A DNA stretch of 64,000 nt from Calamus simplicifolius (GCA_900491605.1 UESW01004573.1:164552-228551), one strand, 5' to 3'. Shown: positions 36,499-49,305, numbered from the stretch's first letter. The notes: generated by a model not told the origin, from the sequence alone. A program made the numbers and translations.

Positions 36499-39400
36499 TA
36501 GATATGGGCACTGGGCCGGGCCGCCCATGGCCTAGCCCAGGCCAGCACGAACCGGGCCATACCTGGTATGAACCGGTTGCTACAGTACGGGCTGTGCCAG
36601 GCACAGCCCATAAAAGGGGGTCGTGCCGAGCTCAGATACCTCGGTCCATGGACCAAGCCTGGCACAACCCATTAGGGCCTGGGCTGGCATGACCTGGCAT
36701 GCCCAACCCGGCACAGCCCATAAAGGCCTGGCCCATAAGGGCCTAGGCCGGCACGGTCCATAAGGGCCTGATTCCCTTAAAAAAAGTTATGTAAAAAAAT
36801 ATATTTGAATAAATTAAAAAATTATTGAGAACAAAGGATTTATTAATATGAAGCTACCTTAATGGTGGGGGGTTTGGTATAGACCCCTACTAGTTTATTA
36901 ATTTAAAATCAAAATGGTACATTAAGGGAGGGGGGCTAGGTTTGACCTCCAGAATACAATAAAAAGAAAAAATAGAGATGACTCACTTTAACAATAAAAA
37001 AATAAAAAGATATAATTATAAAAATAGAGATGACTCACTCATCAGTAGCATTTGTATCATCATCATCTTCGTTGAATAAGTTATGTCCATCTTTATCTTG
37101 AAGTATCGCCTCAGCATCTAATCAATATTTGAAGCAGAGAAGTATTTCAACCATGTCGCTAGTCATCCTACTTCTCTTTTCATCCAGAACATGCCGATCT
37201 GCATTGAAAGCGGATTCTGATGCTACTGTGGACATCGACACAACTAAAATATCGCATGCAATGGCTATTGATTTTCTATTTGATTTTTAACACTTTCACC
37301 AAGCTAATACATCTAGATTTTCTATTTGATTTTCATCATATGCAAACTAAAGATCATTTTGTAAATAAAATTCTAGTTCGCTACTTAAATATGAAGATGA
37401 AGATGAACTTGAAGCATGTGTGTTTTCTTTGTGCAATGAATGAAAAAATAGATGACGAACGAGAACTAGAAGAAGAAATAGAGCTTTGAGCAGGTATTCT
37501 AGATCATGAATTTTTTCATCATATAAAGAATAAATATCATGAAGAAGTGTTACCTCATTTTTAGTAGGTTCAGGATCTTGAATCATGTTTTCACAATATG
37601 CATCAATTAAAATTAGTACGCCACTTAATTTAACTTTAGGATCAAAAACAGCAGCTAAGTTATGCAAAGGATATATCTGTCCCAATATTCATTCCATTTA
37701 GTTTCCATTTGTTCTATAATAGGCATTAAAACATCATCATATCTATATTCATTAAATTTTTTACTAATTATATATGCTTGTAAAAATGAACAAGAAGTTG
37801 GATAATAAATACCAGAAAGAACATTTGTAGCATCATAAAAACTAACCAAAAAATCTTTCAAAATTTTACCTTTACTTCAATCAGTTTAGTCAATGTAAAT
37901 TCAAATCCACGATCATTAATATATGCACTTAATAAGTTTTTATAAGGATATGCATCATGTATCATGCTTTAGGTACTATTCCAACGAGTAATTACATCAA
38001 GTTTAAATTTTTTAAAACGTTTATCATGATATATATAATTGTTTAAATTCTTGAAGTCTTGCTCTTAAAGCATGAATAAAAGAAACAATATTTCTAATTT
38101 TTGAAATAATATTTTGAATCATGCCTATGCCAGCTTGAACAGAAAGATTTAATATATGACATGCACATCTAATATGCAATATTGTCCATTTAAAATGGGA
38201 TGCAATGAGTCTTTTTATAATGCAACAGCAGAATTATTATTAGATGCATTATCAAAAGTAATAGACATTATTTTATCATTAATATTATATAAGCATGCAG
38301 TTTGATAAATAGCATTTAAAATTTATTGCCTCAAATGCAAAAATCAAAAGCACGAAAAACAAGAATTTATTTATTTAGTTGTCAATCATTATCAATATAA
38401 TGAGCAGTAATAGCAATAAAACAATTATTACCTAGCTGACCAAATATCAGAAGTTAATAGAGAGTGTTTCTATTAACCTGTCTCATGCTAAAAAATTGTC
38501 ATAACTACTCTTCTAAACGTATGCCTATTAGTTTTTCTATAAGTAGGTTGTAGGACTAATTGAACATATTCTTCAAAATTAAAAGATTCACATAAAAAAG
38601 ATAATTTTTTTTGATTTTCATGATTATATGCAAAAGTACCTGCAAGTGCCCTTGTATATTAAGGGTACTTTGCAGACAAGAATTATGCATCCTATGAGTC
38701 TCTTGATGTCTTTTTAAATGGCCTATTCCCCACTACTACTACAACTATAAAGTTTTGTACATTTTTTATATTTTGCTTTCAAGACTCCATCAACCATAAT
38801 TCTATCAAATTCATTCCAAACATCACTAGTCCTCTTACGAGAAGAGGTTTGACCTTCATTGGTTCACTGGTTCTAGAGGGAACTTGGGGATTAGTTTTCT
38901 CTCCCTCAGAAATAGGGGCATGCCAAAATGACTTTCGTCATAAGATGCCATGTATAAAATTCTAAATTGATGAATGCAAAAAAATAAAAACTAACCATAG
39001 GAGGAATCGAGAAGAGGACCAGAGGTGGAGGCGTGAAGCCGAGATTTGTGAGCTTCTCTTGTGTTTTCGCCTCTCAATAAGAAGTGGCCTCCTTTCTTTT
39101 GTACTTCTAACTTCTCAACAAGAACCTTCTCTTGTGTAGCTCTTGAACACTTGCTAGAGCACTTACTAGAATACTTGGAAACTAAAAATTAAATTGCTAG
39201 AGCACTTGCTAGAAGAAAGAAATAGCAGTAGTATAGGAGAAAAGAATTGGTTTAGTGTGGTGAGAATGAAGGAGAAATGAGGTATTTATAGGACTCTAAA
39301 TTTTTTTTCCAAATTTCCCCTCAATATTGCCGTTTTATGACTGTTGGGGAGTTAAAATGGTAAAAACCCCACCACTAGCCGTTTCTAGCTGTTTCAACGA

Positions 39401-39586
39401 CTAGAAACAGCTTTAACTGGGCTATGCCCAAGCCTGGCCTATGGCGGGCCTGTGCCTGGCACGGCCCAGTTCAAGACGTTTTGGGCCGTGCCAGGCACGG
39501 CCCAGGGCTTATCGTGCCGAGCTTCAATTTTTTTTAACAGGCGTGCCGGGCACGGCTCATATGGCCTGGGCCAATGCCCATCTCTA
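36499..39586 (-). mobile_element. hAT DNA transposon with 8-bp target-site duplication
   Basis: The ends are imperfect inverted repeats: the left starts tagatatgggcactgggcc and the right, reversed, reads tagagatgggcattggcc. Both are flanked by the identical 8-bp sequence ggtagagt (36491-36498 and 39587-39594), as expected for hAT. Subterminal regions (36515-36775 and 39415-39570) are packed with short ggcacggccc / cgggcc words, typical of transposase-binding arrays. The interior carries - strand transposase remnants. The element lies less than 500 bp upstream of the RPRD1-like last exon. Confidence 0.9.
37040..38900 (-). pseudogene. hAT transposase remnant
   Basis: Reading down the - strand: BED-finger-like and early core pieces (38870-38000, heavily broken); a KWNEYWDRY segment (37861-37655), the usual run-up in hAT proteins; PLHNLAAVFDPKVKL (37685-37620), corresponding to the conserved xxAxxLDPRxKL block; an acidic/Ser linker; and the C-terminal dimerisation domain (37240-37090) with ASESAFNADRHVLDEKRS. 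Many stops and frameshifts mean no functional enzyme. The AT-rich stretch also has low-complexity asparagine/lysine codons. Confidence 0.75.
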
Positions 39587-40045
39587 GGTAGAGTGCATCT
39601 CAAACAAGTTGGTGAATTGCTAATCGGATTGATCTGCACCTTGGATGGTGGAAGTTTCGAATAGATTGATGGTTCTAGCGGAAGCCTCAATTGAAACTTC
39701 CTTTCATCCATCCATGCATACCCCTTTCAACTCAAAGTTTTGTATTATTATTATTTTAATCTCTGAGCTCATAAACCATGATGATTTTATGATCAAGTTT
39801 GCTCACACCAATTGATCGGATGAGTTGATCTGTCTCCATTAGTTTCTTTTGAATAACAGGACTTTTTTTAATCTTGTTTATGATGATTAGTCATGGCTTT
39901 TGCTCCTTCACGTCTTTCTAAAACAAACGGAAGTGAACTAAATTTCTAGAGTCCACATTATGCATGTTGATACTTGGACTTAGCTTTTACAAAACCACTG
40001 GTGCTTGTATTCACATTGGTCTGAATGTTTGCATGTCATTTACAG

Positions 40046-40861
40046 GTTGCTAAAGCTGAGATTGAACATTCCAGCAACTTTAGGCTGAGACTTGGTTCAA
40101 CCACCTCTGGCAATGGTCCCAGCCATAGCCCTTCCCCTCCCAACATGACCCAGCCTATCATGACTCTTCCACCGGAAACAACCCCTGTTATGGAAACCAA
40201 CCCAACCTCTGCAAAACCTGTCACCCCACAAGTTCAACCTCTGCAACCTGTGACAACTTTTGCAAATACCTTAAGCAGTGCAGAAGAGGAGCACAAGAAA
40301 GCAGCAGCAGCTGTTGTGGCGAAGCTCACTGCTTCATCATCCTCAGCGCAAGTGCTGACCTCTATTCTGTCATCTCTGGCTGCTGAAGAAGCCGCTTCCA
40401 AGAATAGCAGTCTTAGTACTGGTGTCTTTTCCAGAAGCCCATCCATTTACCCAGTGGATAAAAGGCCTAGACTTGATAAGCCCATGGGTGTCTCCGATAT
40501 GAATAATACATCTTATTTCGGACCGGCAACTCAATCCTTTCCACCTCCTCTGCCGCCTCTGCCACCACCAGCACAGCAGCCATATGTACAGACTAGTGGA
40601 ATGATGGTAGGAGTGGCACCTTTTGCAAACGTCAGTAACCCTCTTCCTCCGCCGCCGCCTCTGCCAACCCATGCATCAATAGGTTTGCCAAGACCCGGTG
40701 GTCCACTGCCTCCGCCGCCGCCGCCGCCGCCACTTTCGCAGCAGCAGCAGCAACAACCGCAGCAGTTGCAATCAGGTACGGCAGGGTTTTACCAGCCCTC
40801 AGGAATCGGCTTTTATGGGCAAGTGCAAGCAACTCCGCCAGTCCAACGCCAACTACAATAG
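40046..40861 (+). CDS. Last exon of an RPRD1/CID-type pre-mRNA regulator
   Basis: The splice acceptor tgtcatttacag precedes 40046 and the frame stays open for 271 codons to a TAG at 40859-40861. The block EEEHKKAAAAVVAKLTASSSSAQVL followed by a LSSLAAEEA helix is characteristic of plant proteins with an N-terminal CID (ENTH/VHS-like) domain, related to yeast Rtt103 and human RPRD1, which bind the RNA polymerase II C-terminal tail in the nucleus. Then come a KRPRLDKP nuclear-signal-like motif, several polyproline runs and a polyglutamine run. Only the C-terminal regulatory tail is here; the CID and middle coiled coil must be encoded upstream. I found no such exons in the 40 kb to the left. The hAT element lies in or near the preceding intron. 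Family assignment is by eye. Confidence 0.75.
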   Translation, partial: VAKAEIEHSSNFRLRLGSTTSGNGPSHSPSPPNMTQPIMTLPPETTPVMETNPTSAKPVTPQVQPLQPVTTFANTLSSAEEEHKKAAAAVVAKLTASSSSAQVLTSILSSLAAEEAASKNSSLSTGVFSRSPSIYPVDKRPRLDKPMGVSDMNNTSYFGPATQSFPPPLPPLPPPAQQPYVQTSGMMVGVAPFANVSNPLPPPPPLPTHASIGLPRPGGPLPPPPPPPPLSQQQQQQPQQLQSGTAGFYQPSGIGFYGQVQATPPVQRQLQ

Positions 40862-41690
40862 CTGTGGGTCTTTTGCATGACCCAGTCTGCCTGATATGTA
40901 TATTAAACAGCCCTTTTTTCTGGGAATATCTCATATTTCATAGAATAGATAAATATGGTCAAGGAAAAGTAGCATCAGCACTGAAATGGAATGTCTGTCG
41001 ATATAAGTATTCTGGTCTTGGCGGAATATATGATCTCCTAAGAATGGGAGAATATGTATGACTCCATCCTTTGTAAGCTCAACTAGTCTAGAGTAGATGG
41101 TTTTTGTTCTCACTGGAGGATGACAATTTCTGTTGATGGCATGAAGGGCAAAGGTGAACTAATCACCATCACCTCCCACCCACTTTTATCCATCTACCAG
41201 CGCATTCTTGAGAAACATAGAAATGGAATATGTGAAAGAACAACAAAAATTCTGCTTTTAATTATTTTATTAACCAAGATCTCCAATAAATTGGTGATCA
41301 AAAGGAAATTGAGTAATTTTATCTGACAAATATTTTTAGTAATTAGCTTTTCACTCTTTGACCAGGTTTCCACCCGTTGCGGTTCCTGAGGAAAATTACT
41401 GACAAGTTGTTTTTTGTTTGTTTAACCAAGGAACCAGTTTCCTACTTAAGCCGGAATGTTTGTGACCTTTTGATTGAGGAGCTTGCTCCAAATTTTGATT
41501 ACAGAATACTCTGGACCAGCGGTTGGTCCCTCAATAGCTATCAGTTGGCTTCCAACACTCATACCAAATAAGCTTTAAGTTGTTTCAATTTGTACTATCC
41601 AACCCACCACTTAAAAAAAGGTGTGACCCAAAAATGATTAAGAATGAGAAAAGTTAAAATAAAAGCACCATCTTTCTTAATAGTACTGAC
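40862..41690. other. Convergent 3' regions of the two host genes
   Basis: Non-coding sequence between the RPRD1-like stop and the end of the coiled-coil gene on the opposite strand. It should hold both 3' UTRs. No clear gene; small frames here are AT-rich by-products. Confidence 0.55.
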
Positions 41691-41849
41691 ATATTCACTT
41701 AATTTCTGCCATCCATCTCAATTTTTTGTTTGTTTGCCTGTAAGAAATGAGTATATACTAGCAAAAGAAGAGCTTTTTTTAAATATCCATGATTTAAAAG
41801 AAAAATGATGCAATGGAAACTAACATTGAAAAGAACAAGAACAAGAAAA

Positions 41850-44800
41850 TGACTTGTCACCAGGCTATCTTTCAAGATAGCAATCTGCCCCTCTTTGGTG
41901 AGAACATCTTCCTCCAGTTCTTCAATTTTCTTTAGAAGCTTCGCTTCACTTTCATTTTTCTTCAGCCTCTGAATCTCAGTTTGCATGACATCATGAACCC
42001 TTACTGAAGAAGCCAATTCTGCTTGTAGTTGATCAAGTTCCAGTTCTTTAGACCATAGCTTCTCTCGCAGTACTCTCGTTAGCAAAGTCTCTGCCTTCAA
42101 TTCATGTTCTAATTCATCCTAGATCAGTAGAACAAAAACATCATGCAACAAAGAAATTCAAGAGAAAAAACCTATAGATAGAAATCAAGAGAAAAAACCT
42201 ATAGATACTATAAAGAAAGAAGAAGCTTTGAAAAGGTCTATTATCACAAAACTCAACACCGATATTTAGTCCATAATTTGCAGGGCTTTTGTCACTATTA
42301 CCGTAGATATCATATTCCACCTCCACCACCAAAAATCTCATTTTTTTTCCTAGAGGCATAATTGAGAAGGTGCCATCGATCTGTCTACTTTCTCATGTCA
42401 TAGCTGCAGCTCATTAATGGGAGGTTGGCAGTGATGGCATGAAGAAAGAAGAAGACAATAGATCATATGTACACCCAAATGCCACCATATATAAATAGAA
42501 TAAACTGTTGAGTATTCAATGCAGTAATCATAGATTCTTCCAAGACTAATATGCAAGGTTACACCTGACAGGCATTTCAAATATCAACTGTCCATATTAC
42601 AGAGGTATTCACTTAGTGCCCAAGATAATATTAAAAGTGGGGTTGGCTTCAAAATATTAGAATTCTAACTTTGGCTATAAAAAAAACAAAGACAGTAAAA
42701 AGTGGATTATACCCTTAAATGCTTTGACCCGCCTTGTTCCATAGCCTCTTGCTGACAATTCAATGCTTGTGAACTGGATTTCTCGACTAATATTGCTGCT
42801 ATTTTTTGCAGACTTCTTCTAAAATTTTCATGTCCTCCCCTTAAACTCTGATATCTTGAAGTGTGGTCAGCAAATGAGTATCCATCAAAGTCATTGTGAG
42901 CTTCTCGGCCATGTTCACACTTGTGATTTATTAAGCCCAATAACTCACCACTAAAGTGATCAAAATCATGGAGCAAGGACAAGCCCGTATTCTGCAAGAT
43001 ATCTACTTGACCAAGAAGCTCCTGGTCAAGCTTAATTGTTGATAACTTGCAGCCATTTCCAGTAGCTTGCAGGCGTCTTAAGAGACCCATGTTCTCATGC
43101 CTAAGGGATTCCAATTCAAGCCTGAAAGACTCCACCTCCTTCCTCAGGTTCTGTTCCACACTGGTCAAACTTAATTGCTCCATCTGCAAACTACTTGCAT
43201 GATCATCTCTCTCTATTGATTGCTTTCCAATCTCATCATTATAGGCCTGTCTCAGACCATTAATTGTCTTATCTTGTTCACTGCAGACCCTTTGCAACCG
43301 GACAACCTCTTTCTGCAGTTCCTTGTTTTCCCTCTCTTTCTCCATATAGCTTCTTCTAATACACTCCCTATCCTCTTCTGAGCCATTAAAGCGTTCCTGC
43401 ATTTCTGATAATGCTTGATGAAGCTCATAGTTCTCTGTCCTCACTTGCTCTAAACTAGCCATCAGATCATTTACTTGCATTTCAGAATTCGTAATCCTAT
43501 TTCTACCATCCACTTCAGAACCTTTAAGCAAAGATATTTCCCTCTGGAGAGACACACTTTGTTCTGCCAGTTCCCTTGCCCGTTCCCGAAGCCTCTGCTC
43601 TTCAGACTGAAACTTTTCAAGCTTCATGGATCTCTCTAAACTAGATTGCAGTTCATTCTTCTCCTTTTCCAACCTCCTTGTTCGAATGTCTAACTCTAGC
43701 TTAGCCTGTTTCAATCCCTCTTTTGTAGAGGACCTCTCTGCTAGTCGGAACTTTATTTGTGATAAGAGCTGAAATGCCAAGTTTTTCTTGTCTTCCGTAA
43801 TATTCCTAATAGTCTGAAGCAATGCTGGTGCATTTAAACTACAGTTCTGAAGTTCTTCCATCTCAACATCCTCTTCAGATAGAAGCACAATCATTTGTTC
43901 TACCTCCTTCACCCTTTTGAGTAACTCTTCATCTGTATCCCACTCTGCTAGACAACAATCATTTTCAGTATCAGGAAAATGTTTTTGAGAATCTTTCTGG
44001 GATTCTATATCCTGATGCTCTCCATCAATGTAGCGGTGTAGAATTCTGTTTCTATCTAAAACCTGAGTGCCTCGAGCAGCCCTGCATCTTTGTGGAGTTG
44101 GAGAGTTGCAAGGTGAATTTCTTGATGAACATCGACAACCTCTGGGTGAACAAGGAGAATCTAGTTTCTCAGCAGCATGCAAATGCTGAACTGCATACCA
44201 TCCTCCTCTTTTAGGTCTAGTACAACTTTCTAGTGTCTGGTAATTGCAGCTAAAGTAAAAGGAAAAATAGGATACAGTTAGACCAACCAGTTCGAGACAA
44301 CAAGGAGCATATCCAGATGGTTAGTTCTACAACTAAGAAATTTCTCCAATTTAGAACGGCAAAGTTTGAATCTACCACAAGCAAGCACCCTCCATATCTA
44401 AAGACACATGCACATTTCTATGTCTAAGTGCTTAACCACACATGTATAGCTGGATCATATTCTATAGCTGGATCATTGATGTGGGACCCATTGTCTAATC
44501 TAAATCTAATTGAGTAAATATCCACTCGAGTATAGCTAAGTCAATCAATCAATCAAATATATGCATGCGAGTAGATATGCAGAAAGCGGTGATCCCAATA
44601 ATGGTCATGCTAGCAAGAAGGAAAGCATCCTCTTCACATACACAGTAAATATATTCTAGTCAAAAACCTAATCTATTTAACTAGAAAATATCATTGACAT
44701 ATGATCAATTAGGGCCACATTGAGTACCAACAGGAACTAGTGAAGAAATATAAATGAATATATGTAGTTACAAAAGGGAACTGCTGATGAATGCTTGATT

Positions 44801-47156
44801 GCAATCTTTCTCTATCTTGAATCTTTAGTAGTGATTTAAAATTGCTGGAAACTATAAGCTTATCACCTGCCAGAGCATAACAAACAACTTAAACTTCAAT
44901 ACGCTATTCATTCTCAGGTCTATCCAACACCTAATATATTGCTTATGCAAGGTTTCATGGCTAAACTGTATAATTCTAAGCAAGGTTCGCAATCTTATTG
45001 CCGGACCTTATATTGATACCAAATTGGTACACCAAGTACAATAAAAATGACAAAAAGTGATATTAGGTCGTACATTTTATTTTTTTCATGAAAATTTGTT
45101 ATCAGTTTTGGGAAAACCATATCCATAAGAAACTCGTATTAGGTCAGAAACATGACATTATCAATTGGTAATCTTACATAGTTCAAGCAATTTTTAGAAC
45201 AAAGCTTATTTGAGCTTCCCCATGATTATATTTTTATAAGAATGATGAAAGTCAAGAAAACAAATCTGCAATATCGTAAATCGTTTTAACCAAGGAACAT
45301 AATTTTACACTTCAAGCTGTTTGCTTCACAAGTTCTAATAAAAACAGGCTAATGCCCATCCATCTATCTTCTGTCATACATTAGAGACAATGAGTATGCT
45401 AATAAATATGGAAAATGACTTCTGCAAACATTATAACCCCTATCCACCCATCTTCTAGTTTAAATTTAAACATAAAAAATGTTATCATCGTTTCTTTTCA
45501 GAAACCTAAAGGGTAAAACATCTGCCCCCATATCGTTGGGTCATCATTATCATGCTACATATATTACCAGTCAAATCTCATACTCTTTCTTGAGGGAAGT
45601 GTGAAGGCAATCAAAGAACCAAGAGTGATGCAAATGCTGTTTTCAGCTACAGGATAAATCATCATGCTTTAAAAATAATAATAATTTTTAACCAGATGAT
45701 GAAGCAAAATGCATGTGCCATTATGACATAGCAAGTGAAAATAAGTCAAATATGAAATAAAACAGTTGCTCCACATTTTAGGTAGAACTTAAGGAAGAAA
45801 AATTCTGAGTAGGAAGTGGCATCAAGCAACTGCAGTGAAAGCCTACTCTTTTCAAGTCCAGCAGACTATGAAGTTTTTTGGAGGCACATGCATCTAAAAA
45901 CTTACAGCAACAATGAAGGAAATGTTCTTTATCCTTGCGGAAGTCAACTGTAGAAGAATTAGAAGAGATAATGATTTAACAAAAAAAAGAGTACTGGTAA
46001 CTTGAGCAATCATATATAGCAAATTCATATACATCTATTAGTATAAATTAATAAAAGCCAGTTATTTTTCATATATTATCCTTGACTACAAAAGCAACTA
46101 GAATATCATGCAAGCAATTAAGCAGAAAACCAGAGTAAATTAAAAGGTTAATGTGGGATTCTACCAATCCAAGAATGATTGCAGGTAAAGATGCTTTGGC
46201 ATCACCAGACTGCATGCTTGGTGAGCTGGCTTAAAAAATTTATAGATCTCTAAGCTACCTGGCAATCAGAAATTATGCGCATCTCCAAATGAATGTAGGT
46301 GGAAACACCTTAAAAACACTTCTATCATAAGAACATCACTGCAGTGATTTAGATGTCTGAGTGGTCCCTTAGTCAAGTCGAGAGAGAGAGAGAGAGAGAG
46401 CATGCAAAGTGGATAATGTAATTATGAAGTACATACCAAATTCAACAAATGATGCCTACATGGTGTGCCTGCATGTGAATTGTTCTAGATATAAGAATTC
46501 TTATCAATAAAAAAAAAAGAATCAGATTACCTACATGTAATTATGAAGTACATACCAAATTCAACAAATGATGCCTACATGGTGTGCCTGCATGTGAATT
46601 GTTCTAGATATAAGAATCCTTATCAATAAAAAAAAAGAATCAGATTACCTACTTAATTAAAATTAGAAATCCATATACAATTGAACTAACAAACACACCC
46701 AAGTCTAATTATTGGGAAATCAGCTACAATCACAGTTCAAGAAAAACCAAAGAAACAGAAACAAGAGAAAACCTATGCTTCAGTAACTCGTGTATATAAG
46801 AAACTTACTGTGCATGGCATTCAGTGACATGACAGGGTGAGCTTCCATAACTAAAAGGTGATTCTCTTAAATTGCTCGAGTGATGCATACTTCCTTCTCC
46901 TGTACAGCTATGAACTGCAGACGAAAATGAAAGGCTTCTTCCATGATGCGAAGAAGATGAAACCTCACTTTCTGGGTGTTGATTCACTGGTTTAAAAGCT
47001 CTTTCCTTGGGGATTTGAGGGCCATGCTGAATCTTTTTACCCACTGGAATTTTTGCATCATTCTGCCATGGTGCCTCCCAATAGATGTTCTCCATGCTGG
47101 AAGATGGAGGAACCGTATGTGTGGGTTTGTTGTTTGCACTGCTGGATGCTGAGGAT
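41850..47156 (-). CDS. Plant coiled-coil protein gene (partial; exons at 47156-46809, 44249-42713, 42118-about 41850)
   Basis: The exons join in phase: 46809-47156 (348 bp) begins and ends inside codons, 42713-44249 completes the codon and ends in phase 0, and the last starts at 42118 with DELEHELKAET. The N-terminal exon is Ser/Pro-rich with MENIYWEAPW. The large exon starts with a Cys/Ser/Arg-rich patch (CRCSSRNSPCNSP), then about 380 residues of coiled coil including EQVRTENYELHQALSEMQERF. The last exon has TLLTRVLREKLWSKELE and ends at ILKDSL. This matches an uncharacterised plant family (At2g39300/At3g55060 type, by memory). Its function is not established; a scaffold or cytoskeletal role is only suggested by the coiled coil. 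The first coding exon was not found. The C-terminus looks damaged: relative to the copy at 22288-22443 there are internal deletions and a one-base loss just before the end. Confidence 0.8.
44250..46808 (-). other. Intron of the coiled-coil gene
   Basis: Runs from a GTAAG donor at 46808 to a cttttactttag acceptor at 44250. It contains an (AG)n microsatellite at about 46379-46400 and a tandem duplication of about 115 bp (46415-46648). No other gene or transposon is recognised within it. Confidence 0.8.
46415..46648. repeat. Two-copy tandem duplication, about 115 bp, with an (AG)n run beside it
   Basis: The sequence from gtaattatgaagtacatacc to aatcagattaccta occurs at about 46418-46532 and 46536-46648, differing mainly in the A-run length. 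A (ag)n microsatellite lies just left at about 46379-46400. Confidence 0.9.
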
Positions 47157-47870
47157 CTAAACAAAATAAGAGTATGAAAACGATGCAAAGCCCATTTTAT
47201 TTTTTTTAAAAAAGCATGTAAGCTATAAAAATCCATTAAAAAATAATGAACCATCGGTCTAAGCAGAGGTGAAGAAACCTCTTTAGACCCTACCACAATA
47301 ATCTCCCCTCTTAAAAATATACGCACATAGAAGATTGTTAGAATTGTCGGATGTTAAAATGAATATGAATCACTAAAAATCCAAGAAAACCAAGACAAAA
47401 TGGTAAAACATAATTCCTGAAAAATCAGAAAGAAAGATCAAAGAAGCAATCAAGAAGTGAAAGAATCCCAATTAAAGATGCAAAGAAACCTAAGTCAGTA
47501 AAATCTATAAGGAGACAATTTATGTCTTTATGATGCCAAATATGTTAAAAACCAGAAGTAGATACTACATACATGGATAAAACTAAAGGAGAATCTCAAG
47601 CAGAGAATAAAGAATTCATAAGATGCAACAATAATTGAAATAAGACGAACACAGCTGAGACAATTGAGAACCTTCCCACCCGTTGAACATCCAAAAAGAT
47701 AATACGATACAAGAGCGACACAAAAAACAAGAAAATAACAAAAAAAAAAAGATCGATATAGAATTCAACAACCATCTCCATTTCTTCGAGGGCACAGTAG
47801 AAATACTAAAAACAGAAACAAGAAGAAAAATGGAGCTTTATTTAAAAAAAAAAACTTTGGCTTATCCATC
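47157..47870 (-). other. Presumed intron or 5' region of the coiled-coil gene
   Basis: An acceptor (ttttgtttag) lies at 47157-47158, so an upstream exon must exist. AT-rich sequence with no recognisable coding exon follows up to the minisatellite. Confidence 0.5.
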
Positions 47871-49305
47871 TAACGTGTTCTTCATATAAATATAATCGGA
47901 TTACAGAAATATCAAATCTTAATTTCCAAATTAGGACAGCAACTTCCTTTCACTATACCCGAAACCCTAAAAACAACATCTAGAAATAGGAAAAACAAAA
48001 TCAAGAACGTGTTCTTCATATATATAATCGGATTACAGAAATATCAAATCTTAATCTCCAAATTAGGACAGCAACTTCCTTTCACTATACCCGAAACCCT
48101 AAAAAAAACAACATCTAGAAATAGGAAAAACAAAATCAAGAACGTGTTCTTCATATAAATATATAATCGGATTACAGAAATATCAAATCTTAATCTCCAA
48201 ATTAGGACAGCAACTTCCTTTCACTATACCCGAAACCCTAAAAAAAACATCTAGAAATAGGAAAAACAAAATCAAGAACGTGTTCTTCATATAAATATAT
48301 AATCGGATTACAGAAATATCAAATCTTAATCTCCAAATTAGGATAGCAACTTCCTTTCACTATACCCGAAACCCTAAAAAAAACATCTAGAAATAGGAAA
48401 AACAAAATCAAGAACGTGTTCTTCATATAAATATATAATCGGATTACAGATCTTAATCTCCAAATTAGGACAGCAACTTCCTTTCACTATACCCGAAACC
48501 CTCATATAGAAATAGGAAAAACAAAATCAAGAACGTGTTCTTCATATAAATATATAATCGGATTACAGAAATATCAAATCTTAATCTCCAAATTAGGACA
48601 ACTTCCTTTCACTATACCCGAAACCCTAAAAAAAACAACATCTAGAAATAGGAAAAACAAAATCAAGAAGTGTTCTTCATATAAATATATAATCGGATTA
48701 CAGAAATATCAAATCTTAATCTCCAAATTAGGACAGCAACTTCCTTTCACTATACCCGAAACCCTAAAAAAAACATCTAGAAATAGGAAAAACAAAATCA
48801 AGAACGTGTTCTTCATATAATCGGATTACAGAAATATCAAATCTTAATCTCCAAATTAGGATAGCAACTTCCTTTCACTATACCCGAAACCCTAAAAAAA
48901 ACATCTAGAAATAGGAAAAACAAAATCAAGAACGTGTTCTTCATATAAATATAATCGGATTACAGAAATATCAAATCTTAATCTCCCAACTTCCTTTCAC
49001 TATACCCGGACAACATATAGAAATAGGAAAAACAAAATCAAGAACGTGTTCTTCTTAATCACAGAAATATCAAATCTTAATCTCCAAATTAGGACAGCAA
49101 CTTCCTTTCACTATACCCGAAACCCTAAAAAAAACAACATCTAGAAATAGGAAAAACAAAATCAAGAACGTGTTCTTCGTATAAATATATAATCGGATTA
49201 CAGAAATATCAAATCTTAATCTCCAAATTAGGACAGCAACTTCCTTTCACTATACCCGAAACCCTAAAAAAAATATCTAGAAATAGGAAAAACAAAATCA
49301 AGAAC
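47871..49305. repeat. Minisatellite: 11 copies of a roughly 136-bp unit
   Basis: Units start with acgtgttcttcat near 47872, 48005, 48141, 48280, 48414, 48533, 48665, 48801, 48934, 49043 and 49169. A full unit includes aatcggattacag, aatctccaaattaggac, cactatacccgaaaccct and aaataggaaaaac. Some copies lack internal blocks. Units are very similar, so the array is recent or kept uniform. It lies upstream of the exon at 47156, in the presumed first intron or 5' region of the coiled-coil gene. Each unit has an ACGTGT word (ABRE-like core), and on the - strand an agggtttcggg motif typical of plant 5' UTRs. Confidence 0.95.

Noticed and set aside
47871..49305. CRISPR-like repeat array
   Set aside because: Units of about 136 bp are repeated end to end without unique spacers, in a plant genome; it is a minisatellite.
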